DNA of 33,592 nt from Betaproteobacteria bacterium (GTDB lineage Bacteria; Pseudomonadota; Gammaproteobacteria; Burkholderiales; Burkholderiaceae_A). Made by a program: the position numbers and the translations under genes. Where the stretch lies: assembly GCA_018970545.1 (NCBI GenBank), contig JAGWWC010000011.1, forward strand, positions 1-33,592. The letters run 5' to 3'. How positions within the stretch are numbered: the first letter of the stretch is position 1; each line of letters begins with the position of its first letter. Below, one piece after another: positions 1 through 7,128 of this stretch. Under the pieces are notes generated by a model. The model was not told where the DNA came from. It made no database searches and saw only the letters and a list, made by a program, of their open reading frames with translations.

Positions 1-429
1 ACCGCAGCCGATGTGCAAGGCCCGATGGTGACCTGGATGCCGATTAAGTCTTTTATCACCGTGCCTTTGGTGCTGGAGAAGTCCCCCTCGGTGCCTGCGA
101 ATTACCCATTAAAGCGCGGCGAGTTGCCAAAGCTCACCGCCGGCAGGCAAATTATGCGGGGCTACGCCTGGGCGCCGCAGCACGGCATCTGGTATGTCGA
201 GTACCGTATTGATGGCGGCATGTGGCAGCGGGCAACGATTCGCCAGCCCAATCTCGGCAGATACACCTGGGTGCGCTTTGACTTCCCGTGGGATGCCACC
301 CCGGGGGTTCACGTGGTGGAAACCCGCGGATATGACACCAAGGGTGAGACTCAGCCGGCATCGGTGCCCTTTAATCAGCTGGGTATGGCCAACGGGGCGA
401 TTCCGAAGTTTCGCATCCAGGTCGTTTAA
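1..429 (+). CDS. Sulfite-oxidase-family molybdopterin oxidoreductase, C-terminal fragment
   Basis: The frame is open from the first base, so the gene starts upstream of the window and only its last 142 residues are present. The fragment matches the Mo-co oxidoreductase dimerisation domain of the sulfite oxidase family: an Ig-like fold with GYAW, VEYRIDGG and WDATPGVH segments followed by RGYDTKGETQP. Members oxidise sulfite or related substrates in the periplasm and pass electrons to a cytochrome c. The gene directly downstream encodes a small periplasmic monohaem cytochrome c, as in SorA/SorB-type pairs, which fits electron transfer between the two. The catalytic domain with the molybdenum-binding cysteine is outside the window, so the substrate cannot be judged. 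The family assignment is firm; calling it SorA or SoxC specifically would be a guess. Confidence 0.8.
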   Translation, partial: TAADVQGPMVTWMPIKSFITVPLVLEKSPSVPANYPLKRGELPKLTAGRQIMRGYAWAPQHGIWYVEYRIDGGMWQRATIRQPNLGRYTWVRFDFPWDATPGVHVVETRGYDTKGETQPASVPFNQLGMANGAIPKFRIQVV

Positions 430-440
430 CCCGATGAGAC

Positions 441-476
441 GCTGCGGTCGCCAAGGTGCGGCCGCAGCTTTTCTCT
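441..476 (+). terminator. Strong intrinsic terminator after the molybdoenzyme gene
   Basis: Bases 441-451 (GCTGCGGTCGC) pair with 458-468 (GCGGCCGCAGC), giving an 11-bp stem with one G-T wobble. The loop is six bases (CAAGGT) and the run TTTTCTCT follows immediately. It begins 11 bases after the stop codon of the molybdoenzyme and ends shortly before the cytochrome start. This is the clearest rho-independent terminator shape in the window. It would reduce or stop read-through into the cytochrome gene. Confidence 0.7.
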
Positions 477-493
477 ACCTCTTTTTCGACTCT

Positions 494-877
494 ATGAAGA
501 CTAAATTTTTAGTGGGCCTGGCGCTTGCTGCCAGTGTTTCGGCTGCAACTGCAGTCGAGATTCCGCAAGGCGCGAGCCCCCAGGTAAGCTTGGGTGGCAC
601 TTTGTATGGAAAGCACTGCGTGGTCTGCCACGGAGTAAATGGCCGTGACGCCGTGACCTTTCCGAGACCCATCTGGGGGCCAGGCCAAGACATCAAAAAG
701 TTTCAAAACGCTAAGGGACTTGTTGAGTATCTGCAGATGCTGATGCCTTTTGATGACCCAGCAAAGATTAACGACGCAGAAAAGACAGCCATTGCGGCCT
801 TCATGCTGGTGAAAAACGGTGACTTGCCGCCAAGTGCAAACTTGCCTCTTGGCGGTAATGCAAGTCCGATTAAATAG
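494..877 (+). CDS. Periplasmic monohaem cytochrome c
   Basis: Predicted product of 127 residues. An N-terminal signal peptide (MKTKFLVGLALAASVSA, then ATA) is followed by a single haem-binding motif CVVCH near residues 43-47. A likely distal Met ligand lies in LMPFDDP near residue 83. The size and layout resemble the small class I cytochromes that accept electrons from sulfite-oxidase-type enzymes (SorB-like), and it lies directly behind such an enzyme. The ATG at 494 is chosen because it gives a canonical signal peptide, but it has no visible Shine-Dalgarno sequence (its upstream region is pyrimidine-rich). An in-frame ATG at 434 would add 20 residues and place the hairpin at 441-468 inside the coding region. 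The cytochrome call is secure from CxxCH and the signal peptide; the partner is inferred from position. Confidence 0.82.
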   Translation: MKTKFLVGLALAASVSAATAVEIPQGASPQVSLGGTLYGKHCVVCHGVNGRDAVTFPRPIWGPGQDIKKFQNAKGLVEYLQMLMPFDDPAKINDAEKTAIAAFMLVKNGDLPPSANLPLGGNASPIK

Positions 878-898
878 CTATTCAGCAGTGTTTTAAAT

Positions 899-934
899 GG
901 AAAAGGGGCTGGAGAAATCTGGCCCCTTCTCCTT
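899..934 (+). terminator. Hairpin downstream of cytochrome c, possible terminator
   Basis: Bases 899-909 pair with 922-932: 10 pairs with one A-C mismatch and core AAGGGGC/GCCCCTT, around a 12-base loop. It lies 21 bases after the cytochrome stop. Only two T residues follow the stem, so it is a weak intrinsic terminator at best, or an RNA-stabilising 3' structure. Confidence 0.4.
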
Positions 935-1054
935 GATAAATCGTGATGGCGTAGTCAGGTGCTACTTTACATTGCCAAAGTTATGCGTTGTTGATCACAG
1001 CCGAATTACTCGTACAAGGGCCCGCTCGGGCAAAATTCTCAAAGTAACTTTCGC

Positions 1055-1069
1055 AAAAAAAAGGGGGGG
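1055..1069 (+). repeat. A8-G7 homopolymer tract overlapping the ribosome-binding region
   Basis: Eight A (1055-1062) run straight into seven G (1063-1069), immediately before the ATG at 1075. The G run supplies the ribosome-binding purines for the M48 gene, and its last base is the first base of an alternative GTG start. Slippage in either run would change spacing between ribosome-binding site and start, or shift use of the GTG. See findings. Confidence 0.6.
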
Positions 1070-1074
1070 TGAGG

Positions 1075-2400
1075 ATGAGGCGGCCTGTCATTTGCCTTTC
1101 CAGGCGCAGGGCGGCCTGGGCCTTCGGAATAAGTATCACTGCGCCGGCAGCAGTCTTGTCAGGTTGCGCTGTCTCTCCAGTAAGTGGCGAGCGGATTCTG
1201 GTCGGGATGGCTGAGCGAGACGAACTTACTGTGGATCGAACAATGGCCGCCCACCAGTTCTCGTTAGATATGGGCGCCATTCAAGACCCAAAAGTCAATG
1301 CTTACGTCACCGAGGTAGGCGAGAGACTCCAAGGCAACACGCATCGAAAGTCTATGCCTTACAACTATCGGGTCGTCAACGCCAACTATCTGAATGCCTA
1401 CACATTTCCGGGTGGCTCGATGGCGCTCACTCGAGGCATCATGATTGAACTGCAAAGCGAGGCGGAGCTTGCTGGTGTCCTCGGCCACGAGCTGGGTCAC
1501 GTAAATGCGCGTCACGCCGCCCAACGGCAGGGCCAGGCGCTATTGGCAGCAGTCGCTCTGGCCACCGTGGAGGCGGCCACCCGAGACTCTCGAAATCGTG
1601 AACTGGTCGGAATTGGCAGCCAATTGGGAGCAAGCGTTTTGCTGGCGAGCTACTCAAGAGAGTTTGAGCGGGAAGCCGACAGTCTCGGCCAAGAGTACCT
1701 TGCACGTGCAGACTACCCGGCCGCTGCGATGGTCATGGTTCATGAGATGCTGGTGCGGACCGAGAAGGAAAAGCCGGGGTTATTGGAGACTATGTTTTCA
1801 TCGCATCCGATGTCAGCGGAGCGGGTGAGAAACGCTCGGGCGCTTGCCGCTTCCCGCTATTCGCTGACGCAGCATCGATCGATTCATCGCGAGCGTTTTA
1901 TGGACAACACGGCGAGTCTGCGTGCACTCAAACCAACCATTGAGGAAAACCGAAACGCTGAGCTGCTGATGGGGAAAAAGAAAATGACCGAGGCTCATTC
2001 GATTCTTCGCACGACCCTGCGCCGCAGCCCCAATGACTATCCAACTCTTTTTCGGCTGGCCCAGATTAATCAAGCGCTCAACCATGTTGGCGAGGCACTC
2101 CGCTACGCCCAAGAGGCCCAGAATGTTTATCCCCAGGAGGCTCAAGCGCATAAGCTGGTGGGCGTATTGCAGATGCAGCGCGGAAATCCTGCGGCGGCAC
2201 TGACGAGTTATCAGCAATACGAGCGTTTTTTATCTGGCGATATTGGCGTATCGTTTTTAAAGGGGTTGGCGCATGAATCCCTCGGAGACCGTGCGCTTGC
2301 TGCGAGGCAATTTCAGGTTTTTTTAAACGGAGGCGGCTCCGGCGAGGGGGCGACCTATGCTCGAGAAAGAATGAAAAAGTGGGGCCTCACTGGGCGTTAG
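1075..2400 (+). CDS. M48-family zinc metalloprotease lipoprotein with TPR-like C-terminus
   Basis: About 441 residues. The N-terminus carries basic residues, a hydrophobic stretch and a lipobox ending at Cys31 (VLSGC), so an envelope lipoprotein is likely. The protease domain holds the zinc motif HELGH (about residues 138-142), with a downstream EREADSLG segment that supplies the third zinc ligand in the family. The region after about residue 270 is helical with TPR-type repeats (for example FRLAQINQALNHVGEALRYA). This architecture resembles BepA/YfgC, a periplasmic protease and chaperone for outer-membrane protein assembly, although BepA itself is not a lipoprotein in E. coli. ATG 1075 is preferred over GTG 1069 because the G-rich ribosome-binding run then has workable spacing. 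It stands alone, with convergent malonyl-CoA decarboxylase downstream. Confidence 0.85.
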   Translation: MRRPVICLSRRRAAWAFGISITAPAAVLSGCAVSPVSGERILVGMAERDELTVDRTMAAHQFSLDMGAIQDPKVNAYVTEVGERLQGNTHRKSMPYNYRVVNANYLNAYTFPGGSMALTRGIMIELQSEAELAGVLGHELGHVNARHAAQRQGQALLAAVALATVEAATRDSRNRELVGIGSQLGASVLLASYSREFEREADSLGQEYLARADYPAAAMVMVHEMLVRTEKEKPGLLETMFSSHPMSAERVRNARALAASRYSLTQHRSIHRERFMDNTASLRALKPTIEENRNAELLMGKKKMTEAHSILRTTLRRSPNDYPTLFRLAQINQALNHVGEALRYAQEAQNVYPQEAQAHKLVGVLQMQRGNPAAALTSYQQYERFLSGDIGVSFLKGLAHESLGDRALAARQFQVFLNGGGSGEGATYARERMKKWGLTGR

Positions 2401-2463
2401 AAATCTACACAGCGATTAAGTCGTATTCATTTTGTTTGCGTACGCCCAGAAATGATCGAGTCG

Positions 2464-3765
2464 CTATGCTTTGATGAGATCACGAATTGCTTTTGATAGT
2501 GCGGTCGTGCCTGAGACAAAGCTTTCATGATTCTGTTCGACTTTATCAAGGTCATATCGGTAGTTCACCATCATCCCAAAGGACTGTTTGAGCCCTTTGC
2601 TGGAGTGGTCTGCGCCCAGGTTAACCCGTTCGAGTATTGCTCCATTGTTGAGATGAAACTTGGCAACCGGATCGCTGCGCACGCTTTCATCCGGGGCGGT
2701 TTGGGCAAGATAGGCCGAACACAGGCGCGTCAGTCGGTTCTGATGCGTTGCTGATAACACCGCATTTGATTTTGATAGGTTTTGAAGATTCGGCTGTAGT
2801 TCCTTGAAGTCGGCTTCGAGCCGACTCAGCTCTTTGGCGGTGTATCGTCCGGACTTCCACTTTGGTCCTTTGAGTAAAAATTCGGCCAAAGATGGAATAG
2901 GCGATAGGGTGCAGAAGGTCTTAAGACCGGGAAACTCTAATTTCAGATCCTCAGCAACCCGCTTGATCAGGAAGTTACCGAGATGAATTCCTTTTAAGCC
3001 CGGCTGACAATTTGAGATTGAATAAAAAGCCGCCACTTTATAGCGCTTTGTCTCCACTTCCGGGGGCTTACTGCGGTCCAGTAGTGGTGCTACCGCACTT
3101 GGCATATCGTTAAGAAGCGCGACCTCAACGAAGATCAGTGGTTCGTTTGGTAGTGTCGGATGAAAATAAGCATAGAGTCTGCGATCGGGCTCAAGTCGCC
3201 GTCTCAGGTCACCCCAGCCATCGATTTCGTGGACTGCTTCATGCTGGATGACTTTTTCGAGAAGGTGCGCCGGAGTCATCCAATCAAGCCGCTTGAGTTC
3301 CAAAAATCCAGGGTTAAACCACGAGGACAGCAGATGCTCAAAATCGGCATCGACTGCTGCCAGTGCTGGGGCCGAGCGCAAAGCGTTGAGGATCTCTTCG
3401 CGCATCCGGACGATGACTGCGGTACCAGAGGACACCCGATTTAGGCGCCGCAGCAATTCCTGCCGGGGAGGCTCGACTGCCCGCACCAATTCGATCAGGC
3501 TTTCGGGGGATCGTTTTTCCTTGTGGCTATCGAGTGCCCGAGTAATATGTTCAATATTGGGTTCGTATCGAGTTGCCAGTTGACTGTAGAACTCGCTTCG
3601 TGAACCGAAATCAAGTTTTTGATAGCGGTTTAAGGCACGGGAGGCAATTCCGACACTAACGGATTGACCTGGCTCTTTGATCAGCTCGTCGCAATCTGCA
3701 ATAAGTTTTTTTAACTCAGTTTTCTGATTGGCAACTTCGCGGGCTGCTTTCAGGCGCTCGAACAT
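2464..3765 (-). CDS. Malonyl-CoA decarboxylase (MatA/MLYCD family)
   Basis: 433 residues, typical for bacterial malonyl-CoA decarboxylases, which convert malonyl-CoA to acetyl-CoA and CO2 in the cytoplasm. The N-terminal half is the helical domain; the C-terminal half is the GNAT-like catalytic domain. Diagnostic stretches are EIDGWGDLRRRL (about 180-191), YFHPTLPNEPLIFVEVAL (about 200-217), FYSISNCQ (about 247-254, containing the serine region used in catalysis) and FHLNNGAILERVN (about 370-382, with His371 aligned to the family catalytic His). It is last in a minus-strand run behind a GntR/FCD regulator (43 bp away) and a RutE-like reductase. A GntR regulator next to this enzyme recalls the rhizobial matR-matA malonate locus, but no malonyl-CoA synthetase or MatC carrier is present here. 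Confidence 0.93.
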   Translation of the reverse strand: MFERLKAAREVANQKTELKKLIADCDELIKEPGQSVSVGIASRALNRYQKLDFGSRSEFYSQLATRYEPNIEHITRALDSHKEKRSPESLIELVRAVEPPRQELLRRLNRVSSGTAVIVRMREEILNALRSAPALAAVDADFEHLLSSWFNPGFLELKRLDWMTPAHLLEKVIQHEAVHEIDGWGDLRRRLEPDRRLYAYFHPTLPNEPLIFVEVALLNDMPSAVAPLLDRSKPPEVETKRYKVAAFYSISNCQPGLKGIHLGNFLIKRVAEDLKLEFPGLKTFCTLSPIPSLAEFLLKGPKWKSGRYTAKELSRLEADFKELQPNLQNLSKSNAVLSATHQNRLTRLCSAYLAQTAPDESVRSDPVAKFHLNNGAILERVNLGADHSSKGLKQSFGMMVNYRYDLDKVEQNHESFVSGTTALSKAIRDLIKA

Positions 3766-3808
3766 CCTGGGATCGCTTTCAATGAATTGTCGTAATGCGT
3801 CTTTTACG

Positions 3809-4549
3809 TTAACTTAGTTTTCGAGACTTCTGTAGCTTTTTTTCGGCACTTCCGCTGGCCGCTTTGCTCACCAGCTCCTCGGTCTTTTGATAATGTGCGC
3901 TGAGCAACCGAATCGCGAGTTCGATATCGCCTTGGATTGCAGCATTCATTATCGATTGATGCTCTGCATGCTCATTTCGTTTCTTCGAAGGCCCGGAGGC
4001 TGCAAGCTGTCTGAGCCGATAGGCTTCTTCGGCCAATTTATCGCAGTAGCTTAACAACCATCGGGAGGGGCAGGTGGCGAGTAGTGCCCGGTGAAAATCC
4101 CGATGAAGAGCCTCCCACTCCGGGTTTGGTTGGTGCGACTGCTCATTGAGCGATCGGGGTGTGCGTCCAAGTCGGTGATGAAGCAGCACGAGTCGATCCT
4201 CCCAATCGGATGTTCGGGCGCTGATGGCGTCTTTGAGCGCTAGCGTCTCAAGACGGATACGGGTCTCGGTAAGTATCGGTAGCTCGGCCCAGTTGAGAGG
4301 TGCAACGCTAAACCCACGCAAATCATTTCGTACGACAAGGCCCTCCGCCGAGAGCCGTGACAGCGCCTCGCGAAGCGGGGTCGCACCGACCCCATACTTA
4401 TCGCACATCAACTCGACTCTCAGCTTCGATCCGGGGGTGAGCAGTCCATCAGCGATATCAGTCCGGAGTTTTTCGTAGACAGCCGTAGCACGTGTTATGC
4501 CCTCTCTGGGCTGCGAGCCGACGCTGCGTACGGCAGGTTTTCTCGCCAT
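3809..4549 (-). CDS. GntR-family transcriptional regulator, FadR/FCD subfamily
   Basis: 246 residues. A winged helix-turn-helix covers about residues 22-85, with the typical YEKLRTDIADGLLTPGSKLR start and GVGATPLREALSRLSAEGLV recognition region. The C-terminal FCD effector domain (about 95-230) carries the conserved acidic and His positions seen as HRDFH, EHQSI and SAHYQ, which bind a metal and a small carboxylate in this subfamily. It starts three bases after the reductase stop and precedes malonyl-CoA decarboxylase, so the three genes are probably co-transcribed. By analogy with MatR it may respond to malonate or to an acid from the adjacent aromatic pathway. It is a plausible controller of both the leftward operon and the divergent one at 5283. 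The effector is unknown. Confidence 0.9.
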   Translation of the reverse strand: MARKPAVRSVGSQPREGITRATAVYEKLRTDIADGLLTPGSKLRVELMCDKYGVGATPLREALSRLSAEGLVVRNDLRGFSVAPLNWAELPILTETRIRLETLALKDAISARTSDWEDRLVLLHHRLGRTPRSLNEQSHQPNPEWEALHRDFHRALLATCPSRWLLSYCDKLAEEAYRLRQLAASGPSKKRNEHAEHQSIMNAAIQGDIELAIRLLSAHYQKTEELVSKAASGSAEKKLQKSRKLS

Positions 4550-4552
4550 CGC

Positions 4553-5149
4553 TTACAGGATCTCGGCAATCTCTTCGAAACGGTAGCGCTTCCCTCGCGG
4601 CTTTAGAGAGGCGTGGTCACCGTAGCCCAAGGCACAGAGAAAATTCGTTTTCACAGCGCTGCCCGACCAGAACGCCTGGTCAACCGCAGCGTGATCGAAT
4701 CCCGACATGGGCCCACAATCAAGGCCAAGCAGTCGCGCAGCCAGCATTAAATACGCGCCCTGAAGGCTGCTGTTGCGAAGCGCGGTCGCGAAGGTTTTTT
4801 CCGCATTGCCGATGTAATAGTTCTTTGCCTCTGCTTTGTGAGGAAAAAGCTCGGTGAGCGTTGCAGGAAAGTTCAGATCCATGCCGATGATGGCCACCAC
4901 GGGGGCGCTCAGGACTTTGCCGACATTTCCGGCATCTACACAGGTGGAGAGTTTTTTTCGGGAAGAGTCGCTTTGCGCAAATTTCAGCCGCATCGGCTGC
5001 GAGTTCATAGAGGTAGGGCCCCACTGGGCAAGCGAATACAGCTGCAACAGTGTCTCTGGCGAGAGGGTCTGAGGGAGCCAGCCGCCAAACGATCTCGCCT
5101 CTGAGAATAAACGCTTCGTGATTGCTTCAAGTGTGGGTTCGCTCATCAT
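4553..5149 (-). CDS. RutE/malonic-semialdehyde-reductase-like nitroreductase
   Basis: 198 residues, the usual size of the RutE/HadB group of flavin nitroreductases. Family landmarks are LFSEARSFGGW near the N-terminus, WGPTSMNSQP (about residues 43-52), FRNSSLQ-type ALRNSSLQGAYL (about 122-133) and LGLDCGPMSGFD (about 140-151), with ALGYGD near the C-terminus. E. coli RutE reduces malonic semialdehyde to 3-hydroxypropionate at the end of the Rut pyrimidine pathway. No other rut gene is present here; instead it leads an operon with a GntR regulator and malonyl-CoA decarboxylase, so a role with a C3 acid or aldehyde is plausible. The start at 5149 has a GGAG about 10 bases upstream; a second ATG follows immediately. 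Family certain, substrate inferred. Confidence 0.85.
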   Translation of the reverse strand: MMSEPTLEAITKRLFSEARSFGGWLPQTLSPETLLQLYSLAQWGPTSMNSQPMRLKFAQSDSSRKKLSTCVDAGNVGKVLSAPVVAIIGMDLNFPATLTELFPHKAEAKNYYIGNAEKTFATALRNSSLQGAYLMLAARLLGLDCGPMSGFDHAAVDQAFWSGSAVKTNFLCALGYGDHASLKPRGKRYRFEEIAEIL

Positions 5150-5209
5150 GTCGTCGGTTCTCCAAGTCGCTCTAATCCTGTAGCACGACCGCTCTAAGGG
5201 TTTTTGCTT

Positions 5210-5237
5210 ATTTTATATAGAAATGACTGATTCACAA
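5210..5237 (-). promoter_or_regulatory. Candidate sigma70 promoter for the reductase-gntR-decarboxylase operon
   Basis: Read on the minus strand, TTGTGA (5237-5232) and TAAAAT (5215-5210) are separated by 16 bases, matching the -35 and -10 consensus at four and five of six positions. It lies about 60 bases upstream of the reductase start in an AT-rich island within an otherwise GC-rich window. For the rightward operon only a poorer pair is visible (ATGACT at 5223 and GATTAT at 5245, spacing 16), overlapping the same island. Confidence 0.35.
5211..5222. promoter_or_regulatory. Imperfect palindrome, candidate GntR/FCD operator
   Basis: Bases 5211-5222 read TTTTATATAGAA: TT, mismatch, TATATA, mismatch, AA, symmetrical except at one pair. 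It overlaps the candidate -10 box of the minus-strand promoter, as expected for an autoregulatory site of the GntR gene two positions downstream. FadR-subfamily sites are short palindromes of this scale, but the match to their usual GT...AC core is incomplete. Low confidence. Confidence 0.2.
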
Positions 5238-5282
5238 TTTTATCGATTATTTTTTTGATGGCAATCATGTGGGAGACGCGTC

Positions 5283-6248
5283 ATGTGGGGAAGATGCAAA
5301 GGATTGGGTGTTGCGCTGATGATGTCTGTATTGTCGGGCCTCGCGGCGCCGGCGTGGGCCTATCCGGATCGGCCCATCAAACTGATTGTGGCCTTTCCCC
5401 CCGGCAGCTCAACGGACATTGTCGCGCGCGCAATTGCGCAGCCTCTCGGTGAAGCGCTCGGCCAGCCTGTTGTTGTCGAGAATCGCGGTGGCGCCGGCGG
5501 GAATATCGGAACGATGGCAGTCGCGCGATCGCCTGCCGATGGCTACACGTTTTTGATGCATAGCGTGGCGTATTCGGTGAATCCGTCGCTGTACACTAAT
5601 GCGGGCTACCAGGTAGGCAAAGAGTTGGTGGGCGTGGCCATGGGGGCTGTATCCCCGAATATCCTCTACGTGCATCCGTCAGTGAAAGCGAAGGATCTGA
5701 AAGAGCTGCTGGCGCTGTCCAAAACAGAGAAACTCAGTTACGGATCCTCGGGCAATGGCACCACCACCCATTTGGGGGCGGAGTTGTTGTTTAGAAATCT
5801 GGCCAAAGTCGACATACAGCACGTTCCATTTACCCCTGCGGCAGCAGCCACCGCAGTCGTGGGCAATCATGTGCCCATCGGCTCTACTTCGATACCGCCG
5901 GTGGTTCAGTTGGCAAAAGCGGGGAGAGTTCGGCCGATTGCGGTCACGAGCCTAAAGCGCAGCAGCGCCTTGCCTGATGTCCCCACTGTGGCAGAGCTCG
6001 GATATCCCGGTTTTGAGGCCAACACGTGGTTTGCCATGATGGCACCAGCGGGGGTGTCGGCAACGATCCTGGATCGCTTGAACACCGAGATTAACCGTAT
6101 CCTGCAAAATCGGTCGATCAATGAGGGGTTTGCCGCCCAGTCACTTGAGGCCATTCGCATGGGCCGCACTGAGTTGGATGCATATCTTTTGTCCGAGTCT
6201 CGCAAATGGGCAGAGGTGGTGAAGCAGACCGGGGCCAAGGTCGATTAA
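5283..6248 (+). CDS. Bug/TctC-family tripartite tricarboxylate transporter solute-binding protein
   Basis: 321 residues. A signal peptide ends at AWA/YPDRP (cleavage after about residue 26). The mature N-terminus has the classic Bug pattern YPDRPIKLIVAFPPG, followed by ENRGGAGGNIG (about 66-76) and SPADGYTFL. Later family features are the YGSSGNGTTTHLGAELL segment and the LPDVPTVAELGYPGFE segment. These periplasmic proteins bind carboxylates and deliver them to TctA/TctB membrane subunits; none is encoded in the window, so this is an orphan binding protein. A GGGAG sits about 8 bases before the ATG. It is first in a tight four-gene operon, suggesting it captures an organic or aromatic acid used by the following enzymes. 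The ligand cannot be deduced from sequence. Confidence 0.92.
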   Translation: MWGRCKGLGVALMMSVLSGLAAPAWAYPDRPIKLIVAFPPGSSTDIVARAIAQPLGEALGQPVVVENRGGAGGNIGTMAVARSPADGYTFLMHSVAYSVNPSLYTNAGYQVGKELVGVAMGAVSPNILYVHPSVKAKDLKELLALSKTEKLSYGSSGNGTTTHLGAELLFRNLAKVDIQHVPFTPAAAATAVVGNHVPIGSTSIPPVVQLAKAGRVRPIAVTSLKRSSALPDVPTVAELGYPGFEANTWFAMMAPAGVSATILDRLNTEINRILQNRSINEGFAAQSLEAIRMGRTELDAYLLSESRKWAEVVKQTGAKVD

Positions 6249-6264
6249 GCATCGCATTAAAACT

Positions 6265-7128
6265 ATGAAATTGGTGAGCTTTGTTCACGACTGCAGTGAG
6301 CGCTACGGAATCGCAGTGCAGGGGGGTGTTGTGGACATCCCCGGGTGCGATGCGGGCGCTCCACCCTCCATTCTTGATTTCATTCGTCTCCGAGATGAGG
6401 GCCCGGGTGAGTTTTCACGCCTTCTGGCGGCATGCGAATCCGGAGAGGTGATTCCGAACACCGAGGTTCGGTTCTTGCCCTGCATTCCCCACCCAAGCAA
6501 GATTATTTGCTTGGGTGTGAATTATCACGACCATGCCGCAGAAGGCGGAAACAAGGTTGCCGATTACCCCACCATTTTTTTAAGAGGCCCCTCATCATTG
6601 ATTGGACATCTGGGCAAAATCCCTCTGTCGCGGGTTTCTGATAAGTTGGATTACGAAGCAGAACTTGCGCTTGTGATTGGAAAGTCAGCCAAAGACGTAG
6701 CAGAGGAGCGGGCGCTGGATCACGTGTTTGGCTATGCTTGTTTTAACGATGCCACCTTCAGAGACTATCAACGCAAAACGACTCAATGGACGATCGGGAA
6801 AAATTTTGATGCGACGGGCGGATTTGGACCGTGGATTGTCTCCGCCGATGAACTCCCGCCGGGCGCTGTAGGTCTTCATATTGAGTCCCGGCTCAACGGC
6901 AACGTGATGCAAAGCGCATCGACAAAAGACATGGTGTTTGCTGTCGCGCAGACTATATCTCTGATGTCGCAATGCATGACACTGGAGCCAGGAGACGTCA
7001 TCCTGATGGGCACCCCTGCTGGTGTGGGGTATGCCCGTACACCACCCGTGTGGATGAGGCCCGGTGATGTCATTGAGATTGAGATCGAGGGAATCGGCAC
7101 ACTTCGTAACACCATCGTTGGGGCCTGA
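6265..7128 (+). CDS. Fumarylacetoacetate hydrolase (FAH) family protein
   Basis: 287 residues. The FAH catalytic domain covers about residues 75-285, preceded by a short N-terminal domain. Visible motifs are CLGVNYHDHA (82-91), DYEAELALVIG (129-139) with metal-binding Glu131 and Glu133, FNDATFRD (160-167) with Asp162, GKNFD (178-182) and LMGTPAGVG in the C-terminal part. The family includes fumarylpyruvate hydrolase, acylpyruvase, oxaloacetate decarboxylase and 2-hydroxyhepta-2,4-diene-1,7-dioate isomerase activities, which act on beta-diketo or acylpyruvate compounds from aromatic ring cleavage. It lies 16 bases after the binding protein and is followed with no gap by an intradiol dioxygenase, so it probably processes a ring-cleavage product. 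The precise reaction is not assignable. Confidence 0.92.
   Translation: MKLVSFVHDCSERYGIAVQGGVVDIPGCDAGAPPSILDFIRLRDEGPGEFSRLLAACESGEVIPNTEVRFLPCIPHPSKIICLGVNYHDHAAEGGNKVADYPTIFLRGPSSLIGHLGKIPLSRVSDKLDYEAELALVIGKSAKDVAEERALDHVFGYACFNDATFRDYQRKTTQWTIGKNFDATGGFGPWIVSADELPPGAVGLHIESRLNGNVMQSASTKDMVFAVAQTISLMSQCMTLEPGDVILMGTPAGVGYARTPPVWMRPGDVIEIEIEGIGTLRNTIVGA

Noticed and set aside
1-877. SoxCD sulfur-oxidation pair
   Set aside because: The cytochrome is small and has a single CxxCH motif, unlike the larger SoxD, and no other sox gene is present; a SorAB-like pair fits better.
873-882. Perfect 10-bp palindrome AATAGCTATT at the cytochrome stop codon
   Set aside because: A palindrome this short is expected by chance in AT-rich sequence and it has no loop or partner site.
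897-1214. A 105-codon plus-strand frame spanning the gap before the M48 gene
   Set aside because: It contains the terminator-like hairpin and runs out of frame into the protease gene; no ribosome-binding site or conserved segment is visible.
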